64,000 nucleotides of DNA from Apostichopus japonicus (GCF_037975245.1 NC_092567.1:3147214-3211213); one strand, 5' to 3'; numbered from the stretch's first letter, positions 51,059 through 63,488 are shown. Translations and numbers: made by a program. Notes: a model not told the origin generated them from the sequence alone.

Positions 51059-52609
51059 TCACAGTCCACTTGGTCTGGCTTGCCATACTGCAGAAACATC
51101 ATCCAGAGAAGGGTCAGCGGGAGGGCTTTTTCGTCTCTGGCTCTGAAATGTGATGAAAACCATTTTTGTTTAGCTCAGCTGATTCCTCCCAAACTGACCC
51201 ACAGGACATACCCCAATGTATTCCTGATCTGTTTCGAACATGTTAAACTGATATTGCCTGTCACTCCAGTGCAACTGTTAAGTTACTCAGAATAAGAGAA
51301 TAGAATTGAAGGTGTTCTTTGCCAAAACTGGATCATTGGGATTTGTAAACCACAGCCTAACTATAACAGTATATACTTAGTCTAAAGGAAAGCTTACTGA
51401 AATGCTATCTAGGTACACAGTTCACCTCAATAACATATCCAGTCCATTTAAAGGTTTATGCATAGGTTGTTACACTGTATTAAAGACAGGTATAGGGGAC
51501 AAGAGATAGATAGGGGGCATAATTTGTGATAAAACATTCAAATTTGTTGCTCGTCAAATTATACCTTAATCTCCATGGGTGGCAAGCACTGGTTCCTATA
51601 GTTACTACAGTAGATCTCCCATGGAAGTATCAGGATATCTATTTCTGCTGTCAGAGTTGTTTGGAATTTGTTGTTACCTCATCTAACCAGTTGAGTCCAT
51701 TGATACCACAGCCATTCAAAGTATATAGCTGTGAATGCTGAGGACTTGGCACATCAACTTTCTCTGCGAATAGACAAACAACAGAAAATTAATGATAGGC
51801 TGAGTAGGCTCAAACCCCCTTGATGCACATATGCAGGAGCAGAAAATGCATACCTTTGTGGAATATTTGCTAAATGAGACTCAAAACATTCTCTGTTCAG
51901 GGTATTAGCACCCAGCAGCCACTCCACTTAGGATACAGAACCCTACAACATTGCTACAGCTGGTGTAGACTTGGTCTAGGAGTAGGAAGTAGGATACTAA
52001 CATAGCGCCACTATGAACCTGAGGCCTAGGCCTAAGCTAACAACATTATTGGTATTTCATGCATTGAAACTGAGTTTTTGTCCTTAGTTAAACACCAGGT
52101 TCTTCCAACTTTAGCAAAAATATCCTAAAATATGAGTACCATGTACTTTAGCCTACAAGAGCAGAAGGTAAGTCCCACTCCGAAGATCTTCAGTTCAGAG
52201 TGCACGAAATGCAGACGGGGTTGGTGGTCGACGAAGTGTCTAGAAACTTGACGTATGCTAGCCTACACCACAGACGCTCTTAACATTATACTAAGAATAT
52301 AGGCCTAGTATACTAGCTAATAATACACATTTATATAAAATATGTCAAATAAGTGTGTATTACTGCTACTATAGTACTATACATCTACGAGGGCATGTGG
52401 GCTACACCAGGTAGACTAAACTCCTAGCCTAGCTTCGTCCTAGCGTTAGCAACAGTTTTGCTTTCTAAGGCCTAACGTTATAACTTTACCCATACTTTCC
52501 AGCCAAAAATATCGCGGATATTCAAACCTTCCTTGAACATTATGTCAATTGTGTCAATTATTATTTATAAGAATTTCAGTTGTGATTGAACTTACGTAAC
52601 TGACGACAT
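51059..52609 (-). CDS. Candidate four-exon gene of E3i, unrecognised family
   Basis: Exons on the minus strand: 52609-52596 (start MSSVT, donor GTAAGT), 51892-51854 (ECFESHLANIPQ, donor GTATGC), 51763-51565 (KVDVPSPQHSQLYTLNGCG...LDEVTTNSKQ, then after a one-base shift EIDILILPWEIYCSNYRNQC, donor GTATAA) and 51142-51059 (SQRRKSPPADPSLDD to a stop after WQARPSGL). The junctions 1-2 and 3-4 are in phase; junction 2-3 is not, and exon 3 has one frameshift, so this copy is probably decayed or one exon is missing. Acceptors and donors are all canonical. The predicted product is roughly 100 residues with no domain I recognise. Its place inside a TIR element makes it candidate transposon cargo. Confidence 0.4.
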
Positions 52610-53077
52610 TTTGAAACTGCTTCTGACAGTTTGCTAAATGATTAAGAATCTTCTCATTTTGTTGATAGCCCTGTTCTATCTGCAGTTAGGCAATGGCCGC
52701 AAGTACGACGTACGACGTACCACGTACGTGCATACCGTATATATAATCGCCGGCCGTCGTCTGAATTTTTGATCTCTGATCAGCTGAGCACACGGTATTC
52801 TACGGTACGATGATTGGATAAAAATAATGACGTCATTGGTCAAAGCTGAAGGTTAAAGAAAGTAAACAAACAGAAGACTAGAACATTCTCGTCACGCTTA
52901 CATACATGACATGCTTAGTGAGTGTCAAAAAATTTCATACAAATTTATGTGACTAATTTATGTTAGTCGAACGACCATGCAAATTGGTCTGCTACTAACG
53001 AATTGGTAATGACTAGCTAACTCTAGTCACTGTGACTAGATTTTTGCCATTCGTGACTAACTAATGTTTACAGTGTA

Positions 53078-54008
53078 GGGCCCTATAGCCCCCCCCCCCC
53101 CCCCCCCCAGGCCTAGCCCTAAATAGTTTTTATAAAATACAGAGGCTAGGCCTATGTTTCATACAAAACATCAACTGAACATGACGCCAATCTTTTATTA
53201 CCAGTTTGTCCACTGACCATCCTATCCAACAATCCCGTTAACAATTCACAGGAGAATACACTCCCCCTTCCAAAATAAACATTGGGGACCTTGGAGCAAT
53301 CTAACAGCCTATTGCTGCCACAGCTGTGTCATACTAATTTAAAGGCCTAGTTGTCAGTAATATAGAGGGGGAATATTTCTGGACAATTGCACTGACTTGT
53401 CCTGAATTTTTGGCTAAAATTTGTTATATATTCTAGCGACAGTTTTTTCTGCTATTTTTTAAGTTTGTACAAAACAGTTCCGATTCAGAACAAAGGTGGG
53501 TGGGTGTTTAATTTGTTGTAGCTGTTTGTAGGGAGTCATATAGCCTTGGACTAGGCTTTTTTCAAGATGGAATATTCCTCGCTTTACCTGTGGTACCGTG
53601 AACCGCAGTTGATCCCCCTAGGCTAACCCTAATTCCATTGGAAATAAAATAGGACATCTTTTACGGGGTGTTTCATTCAACTTTTTGGAAATACTACAAT
53701 TTCAAACATAAATGTATTTGGTTATCATTGTACACTTGACAAATGAAAATGTAGCTACCATAGAGGATTGATTAATGTTTGCACGTTTCTTTTCCATACA
53801 GGTATCAAATGCATTCAGGCTTCTGTATCACTGCATAGTAATTTCACTTCCATTTCTACTGTACATTTTAGTAATGGGATGTGATTAAATAGTTGAATTG
53901 TGACTGGTATCGTACCGTACATGTTTACCCACATGCTGTACAAAATATGCACATGAACTTTAGGGATGTGAACAAATAACAAAAGTTGTATGTCTATCAC
54001 ATTGGCAG
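53078..54008. other. E3 interior upstream of the visible gene A exons
   Basis: Begins with a long pure C run (53091-53108). The missing 5' exons of gene A should lie here or left of E3i (47400-48228), but none could be identified. E3i may separate them. Confidence 0.35.
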
Positions 54009-55014
54009 ATAGACGTCGTTTAATTGTGGAAGAGGATGCTACTAGCGAAGTGGTTAAGAAAGTCTATCCTTGGCTATTTGAAGATGAAGAGGTACTGTAT
54101 GAATATGTCTTTGTAGATATTATTTATTATACAGTAGTCTGCGTAAAAGTAAAATTCAATCTTGTGGTTTCAAAAGTTATGGACATTTGAATATATTCAC
54201 TTTAGGCCCACCACTTGTTCGAACCACAACTTTGTTTTTCAAAAATCAATTCAAGACAGTGTTGCGCTAAGCAGCGCGATTGCAGGATTCCCACACTTTT
54301 TTTGCTGATACCGCTATTGGGAATTTGTAGGGGGGGATGTTCCCCCTTAAAAAGAAACCATTTTGTTTTATTCTGAGCTAGAGCCCGATCTATACCTTTA
54401 TCAGCAAGATCACTCCACAAAACCTCATGTCCTCATCCCAAGACTTGGGGAGCCTACTGCTCCTACATTGACCAGCTACAGTAGTCTCTCTCTACTTCTT
54501 TACCAATTCGCATCTTCTATCCCTTTCGACATGTCTAAACCATCTCAATCTACGTCTCTGAACATAATCCCGAATATGTGTTAGTCCTAAGCGATCTCTT
54601 AACTTCTCAGGTGAATTCACCATATGTACTGTATAATATCTAATTGATCTCATTTAACCATAGATACTACTTGAATTAAAGCGACTTGAAGGAAAGACGA
54701 CAATGGCACAGTTACTTGGTGAAGGGCTTTCCAAGTATGGAGATGCCATAATCCGCTGCACTTTGAAGATGAAGCATCCCACTGTCATAGATACATCCAT
54801 GGAGAAGGACGAAGGTGCCTGTTAAGGTACATTAGTAACAATTCAATCTGTAATTCACTATTCAAGTGATCATCACCCAGGTATGTGCTGGGTCTTCAAA
54901 ATGGACTACGAGCAAAGTCTGAGGCAGGGGTGGATGCAAAATATGTCTTGGTAAGGGGGTATAACTATTCAGATGTATGGTAGTGAAAAATAAACACCTT
55001 CATTAGACATTAAC

Positions 55015-55560
55015 GTTTGTCGTCTTGCATCATACAGTCTGAGGAAAATAGGGCGCATCCATACATACTCAGACTGTGGTAGCACTAAAAGGCTAGTGCA
55101 CGCATTTGTCTCTTCACATCTTGACTCTTGCAACAGACTCATTTATGGACTGCCAAATAAGCTCCAGCGTTGTACGAGCTGCTAGGTTGGTTACCTTATC
55201 TAGGAAGTGTGAACACATAACCCCCATCCTTGTAAATCTCCACTGGTTACAAGTGAAGAAGCGTATCATGTGTAAGTTAATGCTTTTGACCTACAAAATA
55301 TTAAAGAAACTTGCTCCATACTATCTATGTAAACTTCTCAATATCATTGAACCGGTACATATTCTCAGGTCAAATGCTGCTACAACACTTATTGTACAAA
55401 TGTCAGCACCATTACTTACGGTGAGAGTTCTTTTTTCAGCAGCTGCTAAACTCTGAAACCAACTACCACCACATGTTTGAAATGCTAAATCTATATGTAA
55501 ATTTAGGACCTTGTTAAGACTTACTAGCAGAGGGTTGTGTGATTTTAAATCATGCTGATT
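55015..55560 (+). pseudogene. Non-LTR retrotransposon reverse transcriptase, C-terminal fragment
   Basis: One frame reads SYSLRKIGRIHTYSD...LVHAFVSSHLDSCN and GLPNKLQR, stops, and continues in another frame as ARLVTLSRKCEHITPILVNL then HWLQVKKRIMCKLMLLTYK and FSAAAKL. This series is the diagnostic thumb and C-terminal region of CR1/L2/Jockey-type reverse transcriptases. The copy lacks the polymerase core (5' truncated) and has at least one frameshift. It lies in the gene A intron between exons two and three. Confidence 0.9.
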
Positions 55561-56339
55561 TAAATCAGTGTTTTTTTTTAAATCACTGATTTAAATCACT
55601 TTTCTAATTCTTGGCAGGAAAAGTTGAATTTGTGGTCAGCATATTCTCTGAAATCAAGCAGTTCCTTATAAAATAGAGTCTCAATCAAGTATCAAAGCAT
55701 TTTCAGTAAATCTGGGGGGGGGTTGTATTTTCAGGGAGAAAAATCCTTGTCACATACACCGGTATGGCATGAGGCCTATTATGCTTAAACAAATTGAACA
55801 ATTCTAGAAATTGCCTGCTAGAATCCCCTCAGAGTTCAGTTAAGTTCAGTAGAATAAGGATCAGGATGGACCCTGTGAAAGACCCTGTACCACAGATAAC
55901 CCAGACTGCCAGATATGATCATGGATGAACACAATCAAGTGCTCAGATGATAACGAGACAGGCTGTGTATTGACGGTAGATTGCATAAATTATGGCTGTG
56001 AAGTACTTCATTTGGTACAAACAAGTGTCTGTGTTCAACAAAGGTAAATTGGTACAGTATCATGGGCCCCTTAGTGGAGGGGATATAGGGCCTAATTTTG
56101 AAATTATATTCAAGACTGTTGACTTCCCTTGATTGTCCCGAAATCAAATTAAATCATTGGGCTGACTGCTCGTATGTGATATGGGTGGGTATAGATGTTT
56201 TTGGAAGATTTAGGTAACATTTGAGAGGAAATTGAACTTTTGATTATTGCAAAATTTATTCGATTATTAAAAAAAAAATTAAAAAATCAACTCTGAATTA
56301 GCATTTATATTTGCAATATGGGTAATGTTTTGTATAATT

Positions 56340-56424
56340 ATATTTTTTCTGTGTGCAGTGCATTGCAGCATTGTGGTCTTGGACGGAATGCCCTATATAA
56401 AAACGTTTTATTATTATTAAGGTT
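56340..56424 (+). mobile_element. Probable 3' end of a non-LTR retrotransposon
   Basis: 'ggaatgccctatataaaaacg' followed by an ATT-rich tail matches the GCGCTATATAAA...(ATT)n style of 3' ends of CR1/L2-like elements. It may be the tail of the fragment at 55015, with diverged sequence between. Confidence 0.5.
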
Positions 56425-58459
56425 ATTATAACATGTTTGAAGTTATGGATATGGATATAGAATGTCTATTCCAATTTCCAAAAACAATTTTTTGGAAACA
56501 ATGCAATTATTTTTTATGGCCCATGCCAGTAGGGGCCCACGACAAATAACTGAACAATTGGCATAACTTAAAGATGCTTGCTTGGGTTGAGCTCTCATAC
56601 TTGATATTACTTAGCTAAGTAGCCTAGACCTTATCAAATGATACAAATATCTTTGCTGAAAATAAGACCTGTGATGTATTTAGTACTCTACTTTAATATT
56701 ATCACCTAAGCAATTTATTGAGTATTGAGTATTGCTCTCCGGACTGCAGATGAGTGAATCTGTGATATTTTTGTCCTATCGATGTTACCAAATATGACAT
56801 AATATCACTCTTCTGAAATGTCATGATGTTATGAGTGCTTTAACATTCTGTTGTTGATTTTTCTTTTAGAGTCTAGAATGCATGCAGCAATTCTGTCAGT
56901 TCCGACTCTACTGAATGAGAAGTTGGGTGCTATGATTGTATTTGCAGATGAAGATAGTGTAAGTACCCAATGTATTATTTAAATCAACAGTATGTAAACT
57001 ATGGGTCAAGGCCATCAGAGGTGGTCTGATATTGTATGTTACAGTGTCGAGGGTTCATCATGATAGTGCCCTGGTAGTGTTTCCTTTGGGGTATTCAGCA
57101 ATTTTAGGTCTGATGCCATATGGGCTATATCAGGAAATAACTCAAAATTAATATTTTCCTACAGATTGTATGGTCACAATGCTTAGAGTTTAATTGTCAC
57201 GATAGTGTTTTGGTAGTGCTCCTTTGGGGTGTTTGGAATTTTAGGCCAAAGGTCATGTATGGGCCATATGGGCCATTTTGAACTCCTGAACTCCGCCTGA
57301 AATCACACAAAATGTTTCTTTTCCTATGAATTCTATGGTGCAGTGTTGAGCATTTTTCACAGTGGTACTTAGGTAGTGCCTCCTTTTGGTTTTTAGGATT
57401 TGGGGGCCTAAGTCACCTGTAGACCATATGGGCCAATTTATGAAATCACTCAAAATGATAGTTTTCATACAAATTTGCCCTAACATTTGTTGGGGCATCT
57501 TTCTTTTTTTTTTGGGGGGGGGCATTTTTTGGCATCCTTATTTCTGGGGGGCCTTGAAATATTTGGGCCCTGAAAACCTTCTGTCTGCAACAAAGGCCCA
57601 CACATCTGATCATTATTCCCTAACTAAATATCACATGTATGACCTGGGAGTGTTCATAGCTGTAAATATAGTAAGGGCATCATCACAAAGGTAGAATAGA
57701 CTAGTATGTATGTGATAACTGGAACAGAATGTTGGACAGATTTCAATCTGTAGTTGCAGTAACCATAACCCAATGTGGATTTCCTGATCAGCCCCAAGTG
57801 TATTAAAATCATCTAGTGGAATGAATCCCTACCATGATGTAATTAGCTGTAACAAGATGTCATAACTCATGGCAAATATTCATTTCTCTCTAAAATACAC
57901 GGAACCAGTGCACCATTTAGCTGTTGTTTCATTTATACTCTGCTATAATTTATATCATCACAAATAGTATTACTTGTAGTGAATACGATGTACTGTAAAT
58001 TGATTTGAAAAAATATTTAAGAAATTATTTATTTTGATTCCTTCGTTGGTGGAGTATATTTGTTTGTTGGTCACGAATGGCCATCATGGTGGATCAGCCA
58101 CCCCTCCCATTTTCTGAAACTGGAAAGCGCTGTATATTGAATACATATACCTTAATATCTTTGCAGGTTACAGACTTGTCAGACGTGCCAGTTTATATCC
58201 AGGTGACAGAGGATGAAGGTGTTCCAGAGTACACTGTGATAGTGGAAACCTTGCAAGTAGCTACTTTGAAAAGTTTGTTCGCAGCCATGTGCAATTATTT
58301 GGCAGTGTTCTATGTCCTAAATATGGCATATGAGCCTTTGCTGAAGAAAACCCTTCAGTTTTAAAAAAAATCATTTTGAATGTTGATGATACTACACCGG
58401 CAGATAAATCAGTCAATAAAATTCTGGAGAAACTAAACATGCAAATCGCTAAAAATTGA

Positions 58460-60820
58460 TGGCCTAATTACTGCTCCAGGCACCTACCATTTTTTGTACA
58501 GTTTTTTTGGCTCAAACTGTCATCACATTTATAACATAGAATACTGCCTATCAATTGCACTAGCATATATGAGTCAAAATAGGCTAAGGTGTTATAAAAC
58601 TGTAACTAACTTGCAAATAATAAGTCATTGAAAATTTTTTCATGATCATTTGAGCTGTTGCGTGTGTTAGTTTTGACTTACAAAATGTTGTTATTTTTGG
58701 TTACGATGCCGAAGGCCGAGTAACCTATGCGATCAAGTTGGCATGTGTGAGGGTGCGTTTGTTTTGCTATCTGACCGAGGACTTGAACAAAACAATTTCA
58801 GGTCCTCGGTTGTGATTTCTAAAGAATCACCACATCCTCGGAAGAATTCTATTGTATGGGGTATTGTTAATGTTACGGTACGTGGATTTGAACAATGGAA
58901 AATACAATGGGGTCCTCGGTCTGAACGAAACACAAACATGTATGTGTGTGTGTGATGTGACAGCTTGCTCGTAAACACGATATCTCAACAACGACACATT
59001 GGATCAATGTCATATTGGACTGGTGATGTGTGGATGGTCCCTATTGTTTTTGTTCTCCATCACATGAATATTAATAAGTGGGTAGGGCTTAAAGTAAAAT
59101 TCTTAAAATGTCAATATCTTCGCAACGGTATGTCCGATCTGCTTCATACTTGGTATGGTGATGTAAGTGGTTCATTGTCACATGACAATGGAATTTCATC
59201 TAATTAATATTCATGAGTAGGTGGGGCTTAATCCTTAATTGCTAGAAATAGCTTGTAAACCTGAAATCTTAGAAATTAAATGTTGAATTACTGTCATTTT
59301 GAACTAGTACATGCTCCATGATTAGTAGATGTTCCCTATTGTTTTTGTTGTTCATGACATGAATATTAATGAGTAGGCAGCAGTTAAAGTGAAATTCTTA
59401 AAATGTCAATAACTTTGCAACGGTATAACCGATCATCTCCATACTTTGCTGTTTGGTGGTGGATAATAATAGTTACATTTTCATATGAAAATAACATGTA
59501 ACCTCATTAATATTCATGTGTTTGTTGGCCATATAGCATTTGTTGTCCCTCATTCCTAAACTCCTGTCATTCGTCACGTTTGACATGTTTTCCTGGTTCC
59601 TGGGAGCTTGCTGATCTTATCTATATTTGTTTTGCTTTATAAAACCATGAAATTGGCTAGCCAGGCCATTAAAGGAGTAGTCCAGTGACAAATTAATCTG
59701 GACTGAAAAAAAGTAACCTTTGCAATTAAGTTGGCATATGTGTATGTTGTAATGAGTTGGCATGTTTGTATGTTTTGATCAAGTTTGCGTGTGGGTATGT
59801 GTGTATATGTATGTTGCATAAATAGCTGGCTCAGACAATTAAAGGGATAGTCTATAGTGAAAATAGTAAATGAACTTAATAATCTGGTATTACTGTACAT
59901 GTACCTATAGAGTATAGGGAAATCTTATGTGAGTGGGGTAGATTAATGTGTTGGTAGTAAGGTGTGAAACTGGTAAAATCTGATGGGTGTCAGGTGGGGG
60001 GGGGGGTTGTCAGATGAGTAGGGTGATGTTGGGATCAGGGTTGTAGGATGGTAGGTGAGGCTGCAGGTGGTATGATGGTAAGGGTTCCGCTCTGGGTTGG
60101 GGATATGGGTTGTGTCGTATGATCCCCATGTGTTTGTCTGGAGAGGGAGTGTGGGGTGGTGAAATGCCTAGAGTCAACTATATCACTTTTTTTCAACTTT
60201 ATATGTACATCAATAAAGGCATTAATTTTTGGTTTTGTTTACGATGGCCAGGTAATCTACAGTTTAGCATGTTTGCAAGTGTATGTATAATCTTAAAAAC
60301 AATAAATTTAATTACTGTAAATGTATTGAATAACTTGTAGATATGCTACATTATCATTACATGGACCTCATTGTTTTTGTTGTCCAGTACATGAATATGT
60401 GGGTGGGGCTTGTAATCAAATTCTTAAAATGTCGATATTTTTTCAAATATATGTCTGATCACCTTCATACTTGGTAGGTTGGTACAGTAGTGCTACAGGA
60501 AACTGAAATTTCATTTATATTCATGAGTGCAACTGACAACTTTATGTCTGATCAGCTTCAGTTTGGTTTCAGTTGTCTGGCAATAAGTACAATACAGGTA
60601 TATAACAATAACAAATTCTGACTTATCTTATTTCATAAACTCTCATCTGCATCAGAACCACTAAACCTTTGGGTTTTCTGGTTCTTCAATTACTGATGAA
60701 ATCAGACACTCTTTTGTACTTACTATTGAGGTGAAGCATATGTAGTGTTTAAGAGAAAATATAAAATGTGATTCCAAATTAATACAGAAATTCTTGCTTT
60801 CTTTTTTTCATGTGAGAGGG
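58460..60820. repeat. E3 interior with dispersed copies of a ~150-bp repeat
   Basis: A block containing 'atgaatattaat.agt.gg..g...aaagt.aaattcttaaaatgtc' and 'tccgatc..cttcatacttgg' occurs near 59063, 59358 and 60390, each followed by 'attcatgagt' or similar. An unrelated 'atgccgaaggccgagtaacc' lies near 58707. No gene recognised. Confidence 0.6.
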
Positions 60821-60828
60821 CTTGATGG

Positions 60829-60950
60829 TCTAGCAGTGGTTAAGGCCCAATCAGGTTTTATATCCAAGAATTGTTCCCACCAGTTAGCTCAACAGACAGC
60901 TTTGTACCTATAAGGGAGTTGTCGCAGGTTCGAATCTGTGGTGGGTCATA
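60829..60950 (+). mobile_element. tRNA-like sequences, probably SINE heads
   Basis: 'tggtctagcagtggttaaggc' (60828) resembles a tRNA A box. Just downstream 'gttagctcaacag' and 'ggttcgaatctg' (60891-60942) form an A-box/B-box pair with a 5-bp T stem (CGCAG/CTGTG) and a partial CCCAC/GTGGG acceptor stem. The anticodon arm is not convincing, so this is tRNA-derived rather than a working tRNA gene. Confidence 0.45.
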
Positions 60951-60964
60951 TAAAACTAGTATAG

Positions 60965-61443
60965 AAAAACTACTTTTATCCATGGGCAAGACTAACTGGA
61001 TTAGTCAAGTGACTGCTGGACTAATCATTTAGGTCGCTTGACAAAAGCCTGGTCGATAGAGCATTGTTGAAAGACTAGCAAAAACTGGTCATGTGACTAA
61101 TTGAATAAGTCAATTGACATCTTGACTAATCGTTTAGGTCGCTTGACTAAAGCCTGGTCGATAGAGGCATAATTGAATGACTAGTAAAAACTGGTCATGT
61201 GACTAATTGAATTAGTCAACTGACATCTTGACTAATCGTTTAGGTCGCTTGACTAAAGCCTGGTCGATAGAGGCATAATTGAATGACTAGTAAAAACTGG
61301 TCATGTGACCAGGTTTACTTAGTCATATGACCAGAACTATTTGGTCACTGGACCAAAAGTTAGTCAAGTGACTAGAATTAATTGGTCGATAGAAGCATTG
61401 TCTGGACTAATGTACTCTAGTCATCTTGACTAGATTATGTTTA
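60965..61443. repeat. E3 right subterminal array with ~113-bp tandem units
   Basis: GACTA/TAGTC words throughout. A longer unit 'gactaatcgtttaggtcgcttgac.aaagcctggtcgatagaggcat' is repeated three times (about 61020, 61135, 61230). The word GGTCGATAGAGGCAT also occurs inverted in the left array of E3i. Confidence 0.85.
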
Positions 61444-61448
61444 CAGTG

Positions 61449-62236
61449 TACATATCATCGATTTATTTTACTTATCATCGATTTAAATCGATGATAAGTA
61501 AGATAAATCGATGATATGTCGAAGTAAACTGGTATATGTCGATTTAAATCGATGATATGTAGAATGAAACTGGTATATGTCGATTTAAATCGACATATCA
61601 TCGATTTATTCTACATATCATCGATTTATTTTACTTATCATCGATTTAAATCGATGATAAGTAAAATAAATCGATGATATGTCGAAGTAAACTGGTATAT
61701 GTCGATTTAAATCGATGATATGTAGAATGAAACTGGTATATGTCGATTTAAATCGACATATCATCGATTTATTCTACATATCATCGATTTATTTTACTTA
61801 TCATCGATTTAAATCGATGATAAGTAAAATAAATCGATGATATGTCGAAGTAAACTGGTATATGTCGATTTAAATCGATGATATGTAGAATGAAACTGGT
61901 ATATGTCAATTTAAATCGACATATCATCGATTTATTCTACATATCATCGATTTATTTTACTTATCATCGATTTAAATCGATGATATGTAACATAAATCGA
62001 TGATATGTCCATTTAAATCGACATCTACCAGTTTAAATTGATGATATGTCGAATTAAATCATTAGAAGTCAATTTCCGTGGACTTATACCAGTTTCTAGC
62101 GTCTCAAATTGACATATACCTATTTAAATCGACATATCATCGATTTAGCTCATTAACATATTCCAAATCCCGATTTCGGTGATGATTGACATGTTGAGAT
62201 ACATCACGTGTAGTCACCTGACAAGGCGGGCGAATA
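61449..62236. repeat. FB left arm, three 163-bp tandem units
   Basis: The word 'cttatcatcg' marks unit starts at 61471, 61634, 61797 and 61960, an exact 163-bp period. Each unit is itself built from palindromes around TCGATTTAAATCGA. The arm ends in a non-repetitive piece (62140-62236, 'aatcccgatttcggtgatgattg') that is mirrored in the right arm. Confidence 0.9.
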
Positions 62237-62649
62237 ATTGAAAATAAACACGAGCACAGTGGAATGCATGATTTGAGCTTGAATACTGTAACTGTTAAAC
62301 CCCATGGGTATATACTTAGCTACATTAAAACGTAACCTTACAGTAGGCCTCACTGCAGAACAATATCATCTTTGTTTATGGTGTAACTGGAGTAGGTAGG
62401 CCTAATTGCATCTGTGTACGTACTGTGGGCCTATTCAGTTGCATGTGTATTCCTATACTATAGCGCCACGTGTTCGAGTATAGACAAGCCCAGTTTGCAT
62501 TGAGATAATTGCACGTCATTGACATATCAGTTATTTCAGCCTTATTGTTACACCGAAATCTTTTTGCAAGTAATTGTTCATAATTACCATTGACATATAA
62601 CCATGATGAACACCCTTGCTAGCTTCGTAATTTTGGAACTATTAAATTA
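62237..62649. other. FB loop, unique
   Basis: About 0.4 kb between the arms. No reading frame or gene was recognised. 'agtaggcct' words occur, as in host DNA. Confidence 0.6.
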
Positions 62650-63488
62650 CTCGCCCGCCTTGTCAGGTGACTACACGTGATGTATCTCCACATGTCAATC
62701 ATCACCGAAATCGGGATTTGGAATATGTTAATGAGCTAAATCGATGATATGTCGAATTAAATAGGTATATGTCAATTTGAGACGCTAGAAACTGGTATAA
62801 GTCCACGGAAATTGACTTCTACCGATTTAATTCGACATATCATCGATTTAAACTGGTAGATGTCGATTTAAATGGACATATCATCGATTTATGTTACATA
62901 TCATCGATTTAAATCGATGATAAGTAAAATAAATCGATGATATGTAGAATAAATCGATGATATGTCGATTTAAATTGACATATACCAGTTTCATTCTACA
63001 TATCATCGATTTAAATCGACATATACCAGTTTACTTCGACATATCATCGATTTATTTTACTTATCATCGATTTAAATCGATGATAAGTAAAATAAATCGA
63101 TGATATGTAGAATAAATCGATGATATGTCGATTTAAATTGACATATACCAGTTTCTTTCTACATATCATCGATTTAAATCGACATATACCAGTTTCCTTC
63201 GACTTATACCAGTTTCTTTCTACATATCATCGATTTATTCGACATATACCAGTTTACTTCGACATATCATCGATTTATTTTACATATCATCGATTTAAAT
63301 CGATGATAAGTAAAATAAATCGATGATATGTAGAATGAAACTGGTATATGTCGATTTAAATCGATGATATGTAGAATGAAACTGGTATAAGTCGAAGGAA
63401 ACTGGTATATGTCGAAGGAAACTGGTATATGTCGATTTAAATCGGTATAAGTCGATCTCCCATGATTTGAGACTGATGGCCCGCCATA
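62650..63488. repeat. FB right arm
   Basis: Inverse of the left arm from 'gcccgccttgtcaggtgac' outward, with two 163-bp-spaced units (about 62911 and 63074) rather than three, then the conserved outer 200 bp. The open frame across 63120-63326 only reflects the repeat. Confidence 0.9.

Larger units (their letters stand above)
48231..53075. mobile_element. Transposon E3i, CACTGTAAACA-ended, inserted in E3
   Basis: Left CACTGTAAACAATAGTTAGTC and right complement CACTGTAAACATTAGTTAGTC, with TA on both sides (48229-48230 and 53076-53077). Length is 4845 bp. Subterminal arrays of GACTA words lie at 48240-48480 and 52925-53070 and include the CTCTATCGACCA word also found in E3. It contains a minus-strand candidate gene and a SINE. 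Confidence 0.92.
54009..58459 (+). pseudogene. Gene A copy in E3 (SAMD3-like transposon-associated protein), four 3' exons
   Basis: Exons: 54009-54091 (RRRLIVEEDATSEVVKKV, then YPWLFEDEE), 54664-54814 (LLELKRLEGKTTMAQLLGEG), 56870-56958 (AAILSVPTLLNEKLGAMIVF) and 58167-58364 (VPVYIQVTEDEGVPEYTVIV ... NMAYEPLLKKTLQF). All splice sites are canonical and phases agree (0, 1, 0). At 58363 an A8 run has shifted frame: the next frame continues IILNVDDTTPADKSVNKILE to a stop at 58459, giving the same C-terminal length as the E2 copy. The layout matches C-terminal parts of proteins annotated SAMD3-like (from memory). Function is unknown; likely transposon cargo. The 5' part is absent or unrecognised. 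Confidence 0.8.
47176..61448. mobile_element. Transposon E3, CACTSTAAACA-ended, inserted in FB
   Basis: The left end CACTCTAAACACAATCTAG and right end (complement CACTGTAAACATAATCTAG) match inward for over 25 bp. TA lies on both sides (47174-47175 and 61449-61450). Joining the flanks restores 'tttcattcTAcatatcatcg', the intact repeat word of FB, which proves the boundaries and the 2-bp TA duplication. It carries gene A (plus strand) and nested E3i, plus a non-LTR fragment. Confidence 0.95.
46977..63488. mobile_element. Giant foldback element FB with 6-bp target duplication, split by E3
   Basis: Both ends begin TATGGCGGGCCATCAG and stay nearly identical for about 200 bp. ACGCCC flanks both sides (46971-46976 and 63489-63494). 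Excising E3 leaves about 2237 bp: a left arm (46977-47175 plus 61449-62236), a 0.4-kb unique loop and a right arm (62650-63488). The arms consist of TCGATTTAAATCGA and CATATACCAGTTTC words. No gene is encoded. Superfamily is unknown; 6-bp duplications are unusual for cut-and-paste elements. Confidence 0.9.

Noticed and set aside
51526-51741. Plus-strand frame MIKHSNLLLVKLYL...
   Set aside because: It is the antisense of the better supported minus-strand exon 51763-51565.
60878-60950. A functional tRNA gene
   Set aside because: Only the T arm and part of the acceptor stem pair; no convincing anticodon arm, and it resembles a SINE head.
46977-63488. Reading FB as a Polinton because of the 6-bp duplication and ~16-kb span
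   Set aside because: The span is due to nested insertions, the element proper is about 2.2 kb, and no polymerase B, integrase or capsid gene is present.
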